This document shows, piece by piece, positions 8,001-16,197 of a stretch of DNA of 54,143 nt (position 1 is its first letter; each line of letters starts with the position of its first letter). The notes below the pieces were generated by a model. The model ran no database searches. It worked only from the letters and a program-made list of their open reading frames with translations, and was not told the origin of the DNA. A program made the translations under genes and the position numbers. This DNA comes from CAZGMN01 sp964645765 (GTDB taxonomy: Bacteria; Acidobacteriota; Aminicenantia; Aminicenantales; Aminicenantaceae), in the NCBI GenBank assembly GCA_964645765.1, contig CAZYBE010000020.1, positions 1 to 54,143 of the forward strand. Direction: 5' to 3'.

Positions 8001-8897
8001 CTATTTTTTTGGCGCAGGCTTTTCCAATGATGGCTCGATGTGGATTGTCACCTCTGCTTTGAGCTGCTCCTTGAGAATAACTTCTGCCTTTGTGGCAATC
8101 TCATGGGCTTCATCCACGCTCATCTCCGGAGGAAGGTTGAGATGAGCAGTGATTTCGATATGGTCACCATAATTATGAACATGGAGGTGATGAAGGCTTT
8201 TGAGGGCTGGGTGGACGGAGCAGGCAGCATCAAGAATTTGCTTTTCCTCACGCCTTGTGAACGACTCGCCAAGGAGGTAGCTGGCAGCGGGGCGAATGAT
8301 GGTGGAGGTGGCATAGAAAATCAAGACAGAAACCCCTATTCCCAGAACTCCATCAATCCACCAGAAAGTCTTTCCCAGAAGAGCTCCGATGACGATAAGA
8401 GCAGAAGCGATGGCATCGCTGCGGTGGTGCCAGCCATCAGCCAGCAGCGACTTGGAATCGATTTTCCTCCCGGCCCAGAACGAAAACTGAGCCAGCCCTT
8501 CTTTAATGAAGACCGAAACGAGAAAAATAACGATTCCAAATGTCTCAAAAGTTACTGCCCGGCGATTGATGAGACGGACGATGGATTCTCTGAGGAACGC
8601 GGCTCCAACCACAATCAGAAGAGTTCCAATGACCACAGAGGCAATAGATTCGGCCCGGCCGTGTCCAAAGCGATGTTTTTCATCCGCAGGCCGAGCTGCC
8701 ATCCAGAAACCAAATATGAGCACAATAGATGTGAGTGTATCGGAGAGGGTGTGCCAGGCATCGGCGACCATCGACACCGAACCAATCCGACTTCCCACCC
8801 AAAACTTCAACCCGAATAAGGTCGTGTTGAGACCGACAGACAGCCAGCCTTCCAGGTAACCCAAGGACTTTTTCTGTTTGAAATTCATCTGAGTCAA
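8001..8897 (-). CDS. Cation diffusion facilitator (CDF) metal transporter
   Basis: The 298-residue product has about six membrane helices and a cytoplasmic C-terminal domain, the standard CDF build. Metal-site motifs are visible in TM2 (DAWHTLSD) and TM5 (DGWHHRSD). The HRFGHGRAE loop and the histidine-rich LHHLHVHNYGDH stretch of the C-terminal domain are also typical. These proteins exchange Zn2+, Mn2+, Fe2+ or Co2+ for protons at the inner membrane; the extra histidines in DGWHHRSD leave the metal undecided. The TTG start at 8897 is preferred over the ATG at 8888 because AAGGA lies about 9 nt before the TTG. The gene stands alone behind a 9-bp dyad that may be its operator. Confidence 0.88.
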   Translation of the reverse strand: MTQMNFKQKKSLGYLEGWLSVGLNTTLFGLKFWVGSRIGSVSMVADAWHTLSDTLTSIVLIFGFWMAARPADEKHRFGHGRAESIASVVIGTLLIVVGAAFLRESIVRLINRRAVTFETFGIVIFLVSVFIKEGLAQFSFWAGRKIDSKSLLADGWHHRSDAIASALIVIGALLGKTFWWIDGVLGIGVSVLIFYATSTIIRPAASYLLGESFTRREEKQILDAACSVHPALKSLHHLHVHNYGDHIEITAHLNLPPEMSVDEAHEIATKAEVILKEQLKAEVTIHIEPSLEKPAPKK

Positions 8898-8957
8898 AGC
8901 GCGAAGTCCTTCTTCATAAAATTAAGACTCGTATTATTTTAGTATTTTATCACTTTT

Positions 8958-8981
8958 CTCTAATTTCACGCAAAATTAGAG
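8958..8981 (-). promoter_or_regulatory. Perfect 9-bp dyad upstream of the CDF transporter
   Basis: CTCTAATTT (8958-8966) and AAATTAGAG (8973-8981) form a perfect inverted repeat with a 6-base centre. Read on the minus strand it overlaps a possible -35 (TTGCGT), with TAAAAT about 18 bp further on. A metal-responsive repressor site is a reasonable guess, but only the dyad itself is seen. Confidence 0.4.
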
Positions 8982-9004
8982 ACAATTGAGAAAGCATCTC
9001 ATGA

Positions 9005-9181
9005 TCCGTGATAGCAATATGATGAAGAGGGTGAGGGTTGGGAGTGAGGAGTCCCCTATGAAGCCTGAGCAGGCACGGTTTCTCTCCGAAGGAGAGAAGA
9101 GCGAAGGCTGAATGGGAGCTGATTTTCCTCGCTGGGGAAAATCAGCGTGCTCCGAACCCCAACCCTCACCCATATCACGGA
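9005..9181. repeat. Long inverted-repeat element with internal hairpins (MITE/REP-like)
   Basis: The ends pair over two blocks. CCGTGATA (9006-9013) matches TATCACGG (9173-9180), and GGGTGAGGGTTGGG (9029-9042) matches its exact complement at 9158-9171. Inside are three smaller hairpins: GCCTG-AG-CAGGC, TTCTCTCC-GAA-GGAGAGAA, and one at 9119-9145 with a 10-bp stem. It fills most of the 305-bp gap between the CDF transporter and the M28 peptidase and would fold on either strand. No coding sequence is seen in it. Confidence 0.65.
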
Positions 9182-9202
9182 ATTAAAGATGCCTCTGTCA
9201 AT

Positions 9203-11281
9203 CTATTTCTTTTTAACGACAACAAATCCTATTTTCTCCAAGACCTTAATATAATTTTCAATGTCCTTGAGAGATATCGGCTCAAACTCGGCCGAGGCAG
9301 CGTTTCTTATCTCCAGGATGCTCTTCTTCCCGTCGATAAAGTTTCTCACCTCAGACTCAGCCGCCCTTAAATTGTAGGCCGGCAAATCCTTATACTTCGC
9401 TCTCTCCTCAGCAAACTTCATAAAGTCGAAAAATCCCCTCATCTTTTCTGTCCTGACCGGGACGAGCCGGCTCAAGCGGATTTCATCCTGAGTCAGCGCA
9501 AGCTTTTGAGCGCTTATCTTTTCTTTCAAGCAGCGATACTTATAAATTTCATCAATCTCGCCGAGCGAGGACAGCTTGCTCTCATTGAACCTCTTCATTC
9601 TCATCGCCAGATAGTTATCAAGATTGGGGTCGGCCTTTATGAAGAATTTGATGGAAGACAGAGCTCCATTCTCCCTGACAAAGGCCTGCTCGATGATATT
9701 CCTCGCCTCTTTATAGGCGGAATGAATGTCCTTTATCTCCGCCTTGATAATCGCTTTCTCTGCCCTTGATTTATCCTGCCCAATCCTCGAAAGAGCTCCG
9801 GCGGATGTCTCTCCAATCATCTTCTCCACTTCAGGCGAGCCGGCGTTGGCCAGGAAAACGGCTGCAGCCACCGAAAGAAAAACAGCTCTTTTGAGCTGGG
9901 TGGTATCTGACTTATCTGGAGTGTCGCCGCTTGAGTGATACCACATGTCAGGCCACACATTGAAAAAGTTAGCAGGGACTTTAACGCCTCCATCGACAAA
10001 GACGATGTGGTCACTCCCTCCAGAGTAAGGGTCAATCGAGTAATAGAACGGGTCGCTCGTTCCGGTTGGAGAGACAATCGGCTTGACCATCCTCTGGCCC
10101 GAAAGCTGCTGGGTCGTTCCCACCCATTCGACAAAAGCACTCAAGACATCAGTCAGACAGGTTGGAAGCGACCAGGGCGTAGTGATTAACCGAAAGTAAC
10201 TATTGTTTTTTACAAGGCCCTCGCCGACCATATCCTCATTGATGTTGGCAAAGAAGCGCTTGGCAATCTCAGGAAATTTTTGAATATAAGCTGCAGTGCC
10301 TGAAATTTCCGGAACAAAAAGAAAGCGGATCGACCTCTTTAGAGGAGGAATCTTTCCCTCATCGACGAGCGTCTTGATCACTCTCGCCGTCTCCAGGATG
10401 GCGACGCAACCGCTGGCATTGTCATTGGCTCCCTGTTTTGCGAAGCCTTCGAAAAGATGGGCGGTAAAGACAAGCTCTTCTTCAGGATAATCTTTTCCTT
10501 TGAGCAGCGCAGCGACCATCTCCTCTTTGTAAGGAACCATCTGGGCCTTCGAGATAGCTCTAACCTCGACTTTTGTGCCTCTCTCTAACAAATCTCTGAG
10601 ATCTTCTCCCGTTCGCTCTGAAACCACGAAGGCAAAAGTCTTCTTCTCTTTCTCAGAGGGCCGAATTGAGTTCCAGCCGACCTCATCTCTATCAAACTCA
10701 GGGTGGCTTGAAGAATAGCCGATTAAGCCCAGAGCCTCATATTTCTCCACAGCCAGCCTCCGGGCTCGCTCAGGGGAGCCGTTGACGAGAACGATCTTGC
10801 CTTTTATGTCCTTCCCTTCATAGAAGCTCAGTCTTTCTCCTGAACCAACATAAACAAGCTCTGCGGTGGTGTCAGTCGTCGAGCTTCCAGAACAAAGGGA
10901 AGCAGCAATATCTTTCAAATCAGCTATTTTCCCCTTTTCCGGCTTAACCAGCCACAGCTCCCCCATCTCTGCATCCCAGGTTTCTTTGGAGCGCGTGGGA
11001 AGCTCGACAATCTCTGCCTCCTCGATCCCATACTCTTTGAGTTTCTTCAGGATAAATTCTGTCTCAAAATATCCCTTAAGATATTCCTCAGGAAGTCTGT
11101 TTCTGTTGACTGCCGTAAGAAAAATCTCGTTCTGAAGAGCTAAATCTCCTGAAGCCTCGTTGATAATTTCCTCAAGGAGCTCGAGTGGAAGAAGAGTCTC
11201 AGGAACAGGATTTCTCTGCTGCGATAGAACGAGACAAAGAGGAAGGATAAGAATACAGAGGAAAACAGCTGTCTTTTTCAT
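9203..11281 (-). CDS. Secreted M28-family metallopeptidase
   Basis: The 692-residue product begins with a clear signal peptide (MKKTAVFLCILILPLCLVLS). A PA-like insert lies before the catalytic part. The zinc residues of clan MH can be followed: His in FTAHLF, Asp in GANDNASG, Glu in VPEISGT, Asp in NINEDMVGEG and His in GGSDHIVF. The PEISGT form, with one Glu in place of the usual EE pair, resembles the DUF4910 aminopeptidase branch (PETIGS). The enzyme should remove N-terminal residues from peptides outside the inner membrane. The ATG at 11281 has an ideal AGGAGG site (about 11288-11293) and its own predicted promoter. The C-terminal 200 residues are helical, with no family I can name. Confidence 0.85.
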   Translation of the reverse strand: MKKTAVFLCILILPLCLVLSQQRNPVPETLLPLELLEEIINEASGDLALQNEIFLTAVNRNRLPEEYLKGYFETEFILKKLKEYGIEEAEIVELPTRSKETWDAEMGELWLVKPEKGKIADLKDIAASLCSGSSTTDTTAELVYVGSGERLSFYEGKDIKGKIVLVNGSPERARRLAVEKYEALGLIGYSSSHPEFDRDEVGWNSIRPSEKEKKTFAFVVSERTGEDLRDLLERGTKVEVRAISKAQMVPYKEEMVAALLKGKDYPEEELVFTAHLFEGFAKQGANDNASGCVAILETARVIKTLVDEGKIPPLKRSIRFLFVPEISGTAAYIQKFPEIAKRFFANINEDMVGEGLVKNNSYFRLITTPWSLPTCLTDVLSAFVEWVGTTQQLSGQRMVKPIVSPTGTSDPFYYSIDPYSGGSDHIVFVDGGVKVPANFFNVWPDMWYHSSGDTPDKSDTTQLKRAVFLSVAAAVFLANAGSPEVEKMIGETSAGALSRIGQDKSRAEKAIIKAEIKDIHSAYKEARNIIEQAFVRENGALSSIKFFIKADPNLDNYLAMRMKRFNESKLSSLGEIDEIYKYRCLKEKISAQKLALTQDEIRLSRLVPVRTEKMRGFFDFMKFAEERAKYKDLPAYNLRAAESEVRNFIDGKKSILEIRNAASAEFEPISLKDIENYIKVLEKIGFVVVKKK

Positions 11282-11301
11282 GGGTACCTCCTAAGCCGTA
11301 T

Positions 11302-11329
11302 ATTCTAGCCCTTTGTCTGCATAAGTAAA
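11302..11329 (-). promoter_or_regulatory. Predicted promoter of the M28 peptidase gene
   Basis: On the minus strand TTTACT (11324-11329) is followed after 16 bp by TAGAAT (11302-11307). The -10 is preceded by GGC. The leader would be about 15 nt and holds a strong Shine-Dalgarno site. Confidence 0.4.
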
Positions 11330-11349
11330 ATAGAAAAAAATGCTTTCAC

Positions 11350-13050
11350 TCAAAATTTCTGATTGAATTTTTCTTTCATCTGCTCTAGGTGGAGACGAAT
11401 GGTTTCAAGAGTTTTTTGGTATTGGCCGGGAAACTCTTTGGCGAGCCGCACTGCAACATCCTCAAGCCGGCGGATGAAAGAGGCAGCCAAGGTCTGAGCG
11501 TCTGGCTCCTGGATTATTCTTTCGAATCTTTCAAGGACAGAGTTGAAATTTGTCCTGGGTTGACCGTAGATCAACATCCCAGGATACAGCTCCACCAAAC
11601 CCTTGAGCACTTTCTGCTGCGCCGGCGTTTTTGCCAGATGGACGACCGCCTGCCCTATTGAAAGAAAAGGATCATAGGCCCAGGGATTAAAAGCATAGTC
11701 AGCAGACGTGAAGAGTGGGATGCGGTTGATATCATTCTGGGGAGAAAGCGGATTGCTCATGTAGCCATAAGCAACCTCGCACAAATCAGGGTCGCGGCCT
11801 GTCACTGGTCCCAGGTGCAAGGCAGGGTTCTGGTCGTTGACAGGATAATTGTCCCAGATGATAAGGCGCCGCTTGACGATGCTTTTGTACCTTTCTGCGC
11901 ATTGGCGGGTGATCGAAGCTGTGACTACTCCATCTCCTGTCCAGAAGATGAAAACATCCTGAAAGAGAGCGCTCGATAGAGCTTCCAGATAGACTCGGGC
12001 TTCATCGCTATCGCCGCATCCTGCATAGAACACAGGGCAGAAAATTATCTGAGCCTCAGGGTCTTTCTCTCTCAATTTGGACAATATTTTATCGACCAGC
12101 CTGGCCTGGGCTTTAGCCAAATAGGCCATGTCTTGTCCCTGGACAGGAATGTCGTCGTAACTCACCATGAACCACTTCACTCCCAGGCCTTGCATCCAGT
12201 CATAATGCTGCCAGAGTTTGCTAAAATCGTCCTCGCTGTCATAGGCGAAGGGCCTCTCTGAAAAAAGCTGAGGATGGAGGGAAAAGCAGAAGATGATGCC
12301 GTTTTTCTGGCAGGCTCTGACCACCTGCTCATAGGCTTTCTTCTTTGGTTCGGGAATGGGCTCCCACCACCTATTGATGAATTTCTCCGGGTCGCTGAAC
12401 ATCGAAGCGTAGCAGTTCATCAGAAAGTTCATCTTGAATTTTTTGATGTAGGGTATCTCTGCAAGATACTGCTCTGGATACCAGGCCCAGCCTTTTGTCC
12501 CGCGGATGGCAAAAGCCGGCAAGCTCTTCCCCTTTGGATGAGAGTCAGGAGAAGGCCTTGTTTTCTTAGGAAGGAGAAAAGAATAATCGGTCATGAGGTC
12601 GTAAGGAGGGGAAAAGCGCGGGCCGGCGATGTAGCCTTCAGCAATCATAAACCAAGAACAAGGCTTGGAGCCTTTTGCTTCTTCATTAAGGATGAGGATT
12701 TGATTCGAGCCTGACTTGAGCTGGCCTTTTGGAATTGGATAACGATTTATTCCCAAAAAATCCTTTGGAAATTCTTCCCTCCCTCGAGAAATAGTCTTGC
12801 CATTCAAAGTGACTTTGAGGGAGCAGCCCTTAGAGCTTCCCACTCTGCCTTTGATGAACAAAAACACAGGCTCTTCAGGAATGTCCTTCAACTCAAAAAC
12901 AGCCGTCATTTTTTCTTGAGAAGAGATGAGGTTGCTATTCTTAAAATCGCTTTCCAGGAGACGGGCTAAATATTCATTTGCCCTGAACAAATAACCGGCC
13001 ATCTTCCCAGATAAGGCCAGAATAAAAGCCAAAGCAATTATTTTTTTCAT
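11350..13050 (-). CDS. GH84-family beta-N-acetylglucosaminidase, secreted
   Basis: The 566-residue product starts with a signal peptide (MKKIIALAFILALSG). An N-terminal beta-sandwich-like region precedes a GH84 catalytic barrel. GH84 marks are the adjacent aspartates in VSYDDIP (about residues 299 and 300), which carry out substrate-assisted catalysis, and the IIWDNYPVND signature, followed by GPVTGRDPDL. The family removes terminal beta-linked GlcNAc from glycans or glycoproteins. The open frame reaches a TTG at 13089, but the ATG at 13050 starts the signal peptide and has a GAAGAAAGGG purine run in front. It lies 68 nt downstream of nothing else on this strand, so it may be expressed alone; the peptidase gene follows it on the same strand after its own promoter. 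Confidence 0.85.
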   Translation of the reverse strand: MKKIIALAFILALSGKMAGYLFRANEYLARLLESDFKNSNLISSQEKMTAVFELKDIPEEPVFLFIKGRVGSSKGCSLKVTLNGKTISRGREEFPKDFLGINRYPIPKGQLKSGSNQILILNEEAKGSKPCSWFMIAEGYIAGPRFSPPYDLMTDYSFLLPKKTRPSPDSHPKGKSLPAFAIRGTKGWAWYPEQYLAEIPYIKKFKMNFLMNCYASMFSDPEKFINRWWEPIPEPKKKAYEQVVRACQKNGIIFCFSLHPQLFSERPFAYDSEDDFSKLWQHYDWMQGLGVKWFMVSYDDIPVQGQDMAYLAKAQARLVDKILSKLREKDPEAQIIFCPVFYAGCGDSDEARVYLEALSSALFQDVFIFWTGDGVVTASITRQCAERYKSIVKRRLIIWDNYPVNDQNPALHLGPVTGRDPDLCEVAYGYMSNPLSPQNDINRIPLFTSADYAFNPWAYDPFLSIGQAVVHLAKTPAQQKVLKGLVELYPGMLIYGQPRTNFNSVLERFERIIQEPDAQTLAASFIRRLEDVAVRLAKEFPGQYQKTLETIRLHLEQMKEKFNQKF

Positions 13051-13138
13051 CCCTTTCTTCTTATCAAGACTGCCTTTCAAACTAAGCAAATTTTTATTTT
13101 CTCCAACTTTATTCTTTAGTCCAGGAAAAGTAAATCAT

Positions 13139-13215
13139 AAAAAGGGGACTGTCCCCTTTTCTCCTTTTCTGTTTTGCTAGCTCATGCATTTGTCAAAAAG
13201 GCTGTCCCCTTTTTT
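13139..13215. repeat. Palindromic repeat pair of the GGGGACTGTCCCC family
   Basis: A perfect palindromic unit, A5-GGGGACTGTCCCC-T4, lies at 13139-13160. A degenerate one at about 13191-13217 keeps CTGTCCCC and has longer GTCAAAAA/TTTTTTGAC arms. The same core occurs twice more at 38036-38099. They sit between divergent genes and look like REP-type elements; no RAYT transposase is in the window. Confidence 0.7.
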
Positions 13216-13222
13216 GACTCAT

Positions 13223-13251
13223 TTGACTTTAATCTTTTGATAATATATAAA
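13223..13251 (+). promoter_or_regulatory. Predicted promoter of the TMTC-like protein gene
   Basis: TTGACT (13223-13228), a 17-bp spacer and TATAAA (13246-13251). It lies just after the degenerate palindrome and about 94 nt before the TTG start of the next gene. Confidence 0.45.
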
Positions 13252-13344
13252 ATTTTATGACTATTATTACCAACGCAAAAACATCAAATGCTTTTATATT
13301 GTAATTGCGAGTGCGAAAAAACCTATCAATCATTAGCTTGAAAT

Positions 13345-15054
13345 TTGAAACAAGATAAAGCTCGAAATTCCATTCTCATTCTCATCTTAATTACGGTTAA
13401 CCTTGCCGCATTCCTCCCCTCGATGAATGGAGATTTCCTCTGGGATGATAAGTATTTCATCAGCGAGAATCCCAATATCCTGAGCAAAGGTTTCTTGAAA
13501 TCTTTTTTGATAACCCCGTTTGGCGGAACCATAGGCACCGACGAGAACAGCATTCGCCTCGAGCGATTGATGCAATTCTACAGGCCGCTGACCAGCCTTT
13601 CCTACTGGCTCGACTGCAAGATATGGGGCTTCAATCCGGCTGGATTTCATTTAACGAACATCCTGCTCCAAATCGCTAATACCTTAATTCTGTGTTTCAT
13701 TCTCTTGAATCTCGGCCTGGGTAGAACCGTCTCCTTTTTCAGTTGCCTGCTTTTTTCCGTATTTCCTTTCCATTTTGAAAATGTCTCCTGGATTTCAGGA
13801 AGGACGGATTTGCTCTCTTTTCTTTTTGCCGCGCTTTCTCTGTTCTTCTTCATAGCGTTCTTGAAAAGAAAAAATTATCTCGTCTTAACCCTATCCTCTT
13901 TCTTCTACCTTTGCTCTTTGCTTTCAAAGGAAAATAACTTCTTTTTAATCGTTATCTATTTTTTCATTCTTTATTGGAAAGAGCCAAAATTAAAAAATTC
14001 TATTATCGGAATCATCCCTTTTGGAATAGGCTTTCTTGTCTGGGCAGGCTTAAGAAGCACGGCCCTGGGCTATCTAAGCCCTGGATATTCAGGAAGGACT
14101 CTGCTCGATTTCTTCTCGACGACTGGCTTTTATTTCATAAGGCTCTTTTTTCCTTTCAATTTAAGCTTCACTGTTGATTCCTACCGTATTTTTAAAAATA
14201 TCCCCTATCTAATTCTTGGCATAATTGTGACTCTGCTCTTTATCCTTTCGGCGCTCTTGTTATTGAAAAAAAGGAAGAAAATCCCGACCCTTGCCTTTAT
14301 TCATTTTTCTTTTTATCTCCTTCTTTTGCCTTCTGTCGTTCTCATCTTTTCAGCTACGACTTTCTCCTTTATCGCCTGGCGATTCCTGTATTTCGTCTCG
14401 GCTCTGTTTGTCTCCTGTCTAGCCTATCTGATTTTGAGAACGATGAAGCACAAATTTATCTCCATCGTTCTCCTCTTGCTTCTTTCCTTTCTTTATGCTT
14501 CTGAGATATATCCCAAGAATAAAATCTTCGGAAAAAGCGAAACGGATTTCTGGCTCAGCTTCAAGAATATCGAGAAAGAAGATGTACTGGCCAAATTCAA
14601 TATTGGAGTCACCTGGCTTCCCAAGGATGAAAAGAAAGCCTTGGAAATATTTGATGACATCATTTCTCATAGAGAACACTATAGCCATCTTTTGTATGAA
14701 ATTAGAATCTATGAAGAACTTGCTCAATACTATACTTTCAAAAAAAATTTCCCGCGTGCGGAGACGTATTTCAAGAAATTGTTGGGGCTTCAAAGCTTTC
14801 AATCTCAACATTTTCACTTCACCTATGCTTTCTTCCTAGCCTTCCAGGGAAAAATCTCGGAGGGAGAAAAAGTTGTCTTGGGGATGCTCAACATGTTCCC
14901 CTTGAACCATCTTGTTCTGCTCAATGCAGCCAGGTTTTACATCGTGATTGAGAACTATGAAAGGGCACAGGAATTGCTGACCAAGGACTATGACCACTTC
15001 CCCACCCGGGAGGGCCTTCTCCTTTTGAAGAAGCTGGAGCAAGAAAAAAAGTAA
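13345..15054 (+). CDS. Multi-pass membrane protein with TMTC/GT-C-like N-half and TPR C-half
   Basis: This 569-residue protein has about 10-12 hydrophobic segments up to roughly residue 390, then a soluble helical tail with TPR-like repeats (residues about 420-560). The first loop has FLWDDKYFISENP and the later loop has YRPLTSLSYWLD and NPAGFHLTN. These motifs are typical of the bacterial relatives of TMTC protein O-mannosyltransferases, where the acidic pair in loop 1 is catalytic. It would act at the membrane with a polyprenyl-phosphate sugar donor, but activity is inferred. The start is TTG with no good Shine-Dalgarno site; no ATG precedes the first helix. The gene is AT-rich and Phe/Leu-heavy compared with its neighbours. 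Confidence 0.65.
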   Translation: MKQDKARNSILILILITVNLAAFLPSMNGDFLWDDKYFISENPNILSKGFLKSFLITPFGGTIGTDENSIRLERLMQFYRPLTSLSYWLDCKIWGFNPAGFHLTNILLQIANTLILCFILLNLGLGRTVSFFSCLLFSVFPFHFENVSWISGRTDLLSFLFAALSLFFFIAFLKRKNYLVLTLSSFFYLCSLLSKENNFFLIVIYFFILYWKEPKLKNSIIGIIPFGIGFLVWAGLRSTALGYLSPGYSGRTLLDFFSTTGFYFIRLFFPFNLSFTVDSYRIFKNIPYLILGIIVTLLFILSALLLLKKRKKIPTLAFIHFSFYLLLLPSVVLIFSATTFSFIAWRFLYFVSALFVSCLAYLILRTMKHKFISIVLLLLLSFLYASEIYPKNKIFGKSETDFWLSFKNIEKEDVLAKFNIGVTWLPKDEKKALEIFDDIISHREHYSHLLYEIRIYEELAQYYTFKKNFPRAETYFKKLLGLQSFQSQHFHFTYAFFLAFQGKISEGEKVVLGMLNMFPLNHLVLLNAARFYIVIENYERAQELLTKDYDHFPTREGLLLLKKLEQEKK

Positions 15055-15148
15055 AATCATTCAATCAGGGAACAGAATAATTTGCTTTTTTAGGAGTAAA
15101 AGACCTTATTATTTTTAATTTTTACCTTAAAATAAAATAAAAAAAGAC

Positions 15149-15211
15149 TTGACAAGACATAAAATAGTGCATATTTTATTTACATAATTAAATAAGTAAC
15201 TTGTTATGTAA
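15149..15211 (+). promoter_or_regulatory. mazEF-type promoter with operator dyad
   Basis: A consensus TTGACA (15149-15154) and TATTTT (15172-15177) are spaced by 17 bp. Just downstream, TTACATAA (15180-15187) and TTATGTAA (15204-15211) form an 8-bp inverted repeat across the expected start of transcription. Ribbon-helix-helix antitoxins typically repress their own operon from such a site. Confidence 0.5.
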
Positions 15212-15241
15212 TATTTTTAATATAAAAAGGAGGTCAATAAG

Positions 15242-15490
15242 GTGTCAAAATCAGACCAAAAAAGGATGAATTTCCTTATGTCAAATAATCAGCTTGACGA
15301 AATGACGCAGTTAAGAACGTCTTTAAATATAACTCAAAGTGATTTCATAAGAGAAGCATTAAAAAAGCACATTGAAAGGTTAAAAAAACAAAGACTTGAA
15401 GAGGAGTTAGCTGAAGGATATAAGGCCAAAGCTAAATTAAATCTTAAAATATCTAAAGATTTTAGATATGTTGACGGAGAAAATATTTAG
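15242..15490 (+). CDS. Ribbon-helix-helix antitoxin (MazE-like)
   Basis: The 82-residue protein has an N-terminal ribbon-helix-helix pattern: a beta strand around RMNFLMSN, helix NQLDEMTQLRTSLN, turn ITQSDFIREALKKHIERL. This half should bind the operator as a dimer. The charged C-terminal tail (EEELAEGYKAKAKLNLK onward) would wrap the toxin. The GTG start has an excellent AAAGGAGG site 9 nt upstream. The stop TAG shares its last base with the GTG of the toxin, a classic toxin-antitoxin coupling. Low GC compared with flanking genes suggests acquisition by transfer. Confidence 0.82.
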   Translation: MSKSDQKRMNFLMSNNQLDEMTQLRTSLNITQSDFIREALKKHIERLKKQRLEEELAEGYKAKAKLNLKISKDFRYVDGENI

Positions 15491-15849
15491 TGATTTCTGA
15501 AATAAAACGAGGCGATATAATATTTGTTGATTTGAATCCAGTCGTAGGTTCTGAAAAAGAAAAAATCAGGCCTTGTGCTATAATCCAGAATGATGTCGGA
15601 AACAAATATTCACCTCTAACTATTGTTGCTGTCATAACAAGTCAAAAAGAAATTTCCCGACCCTATCCAACCGATGTTTGGATTGACAGAGGCGAGGGCG
15701 GGTTGGATTTTGCCAGTATTATTCAATGTGATCAAATAAGGACAATTGATAAAAAACGAATAAAAAAGAAGCAAGGAAGCTTAAGCAAGGCAATAATGAA
15801 AAAAGTTAACGAAGCCATAAAAATCAGTTTAGATTTAACAGAAGATTAN
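15490..15849 (+). CDS. MazF/PemK-family mRNA interferase toxin
   Basis: The 119-residue product shows the MazF fold marks: KRGDIIFVDLNPVVGSE at the start (the strand and RNA-binding Arg region), RPCAIIQND, and VITSQ with later IIQCDQIRTIDKKRI. These enzymes cut single-stranded mRNA at short motifs and are held off by the antitoxin encoded just before. The last base of the TAA stop falls on the first N of the gap. The copy of the same 55 bases after the gap reads GATTAA, so the stop is secure and the gene is complete. The GTG start is coupled to the antitoxin stop. Confidence 0.85.
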
Positions 15850-15948
15850 NNNNNNNNNNNNNNNNNNNNNNNNNNNNNNNNNNNNNNNNNNNNNNNNNNN
15901 NNNNNNNNNNNNNNNNNNNNNNNNNNNNNNNNNNNNNNNNNNNNNNNN
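15849..15948. other. Scaffold gap of 100 Ns flanked by a 55-bp exact duplicate
   Basis: The 55 bases before the gap (15794-15848) are repeated exactly after it (15949-16003). A fixed 100-N spacer with a 55-bp overlap is what a scaffolder leaves when two contigs that share a k-mer-length end are joined without merging. The true sequence is probably continuous, with about 155 fewer bases. The apparent frame through the Ns is an artefact. Confidence 0.85.
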
Positions 15949-16157
15949 TAATGAAAAAAGTTAACGAAGCCATAAAAATCAGTTTAGATTTAACAGAAGA
16001 TTAATTATTTTAAAAATCTGTTTTTAAATTTGTTACCTTTTTTTCATGATGGAAAACCGCGTTATGGTTCAGGCTGAGTCTTTCATATCACGGATTTACG
16101 GATGTTTCCTTTAAATTTTCCAGCACAGAAAAAAATGATTTCGAAATAAAAACAAGT

Positions 16158-16186
16158 TTGACATTCATCATGCCCTGAGATATAGA
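16158..16186 (+). promoter_or_regulatory. Predicted promoter of the NCS1-type permease gene
   Basis: TTGACA (16158-16163), a 17-bp spacer and TATAGA (16181-16186). Transcription would start near 16193, only about 5 nt before the ATG at 16198, which has no Shine-Dalgarno site. The mRNA may be leaderless. Confidence 0.5.
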
Positions 16187-16197
16187 TCGGAAACTAA

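Noticed and set aside
7827..8030. 67-codon frame after the HisKA_2 kinase
   Set aside because: It has no ribosome site and ends inside the CDF gene on the other strand. The hydrophobic, Phe-rich product looks like chance.
8040..8819. 259-codon plus-strand frame
   Set aside because: It is fully antisense to the CDF transporter gene, and its product is rich in Ser, Arg and Asn with no recognisable domain. The CDF reading on the other strand has clear motifs.
15850..15951. Extension of the MazF frame through the Ns
   Set aside because: The frame only appears open because N codons are unknown. The duplicated flank shows a TAA right after the GAAGAT codons.
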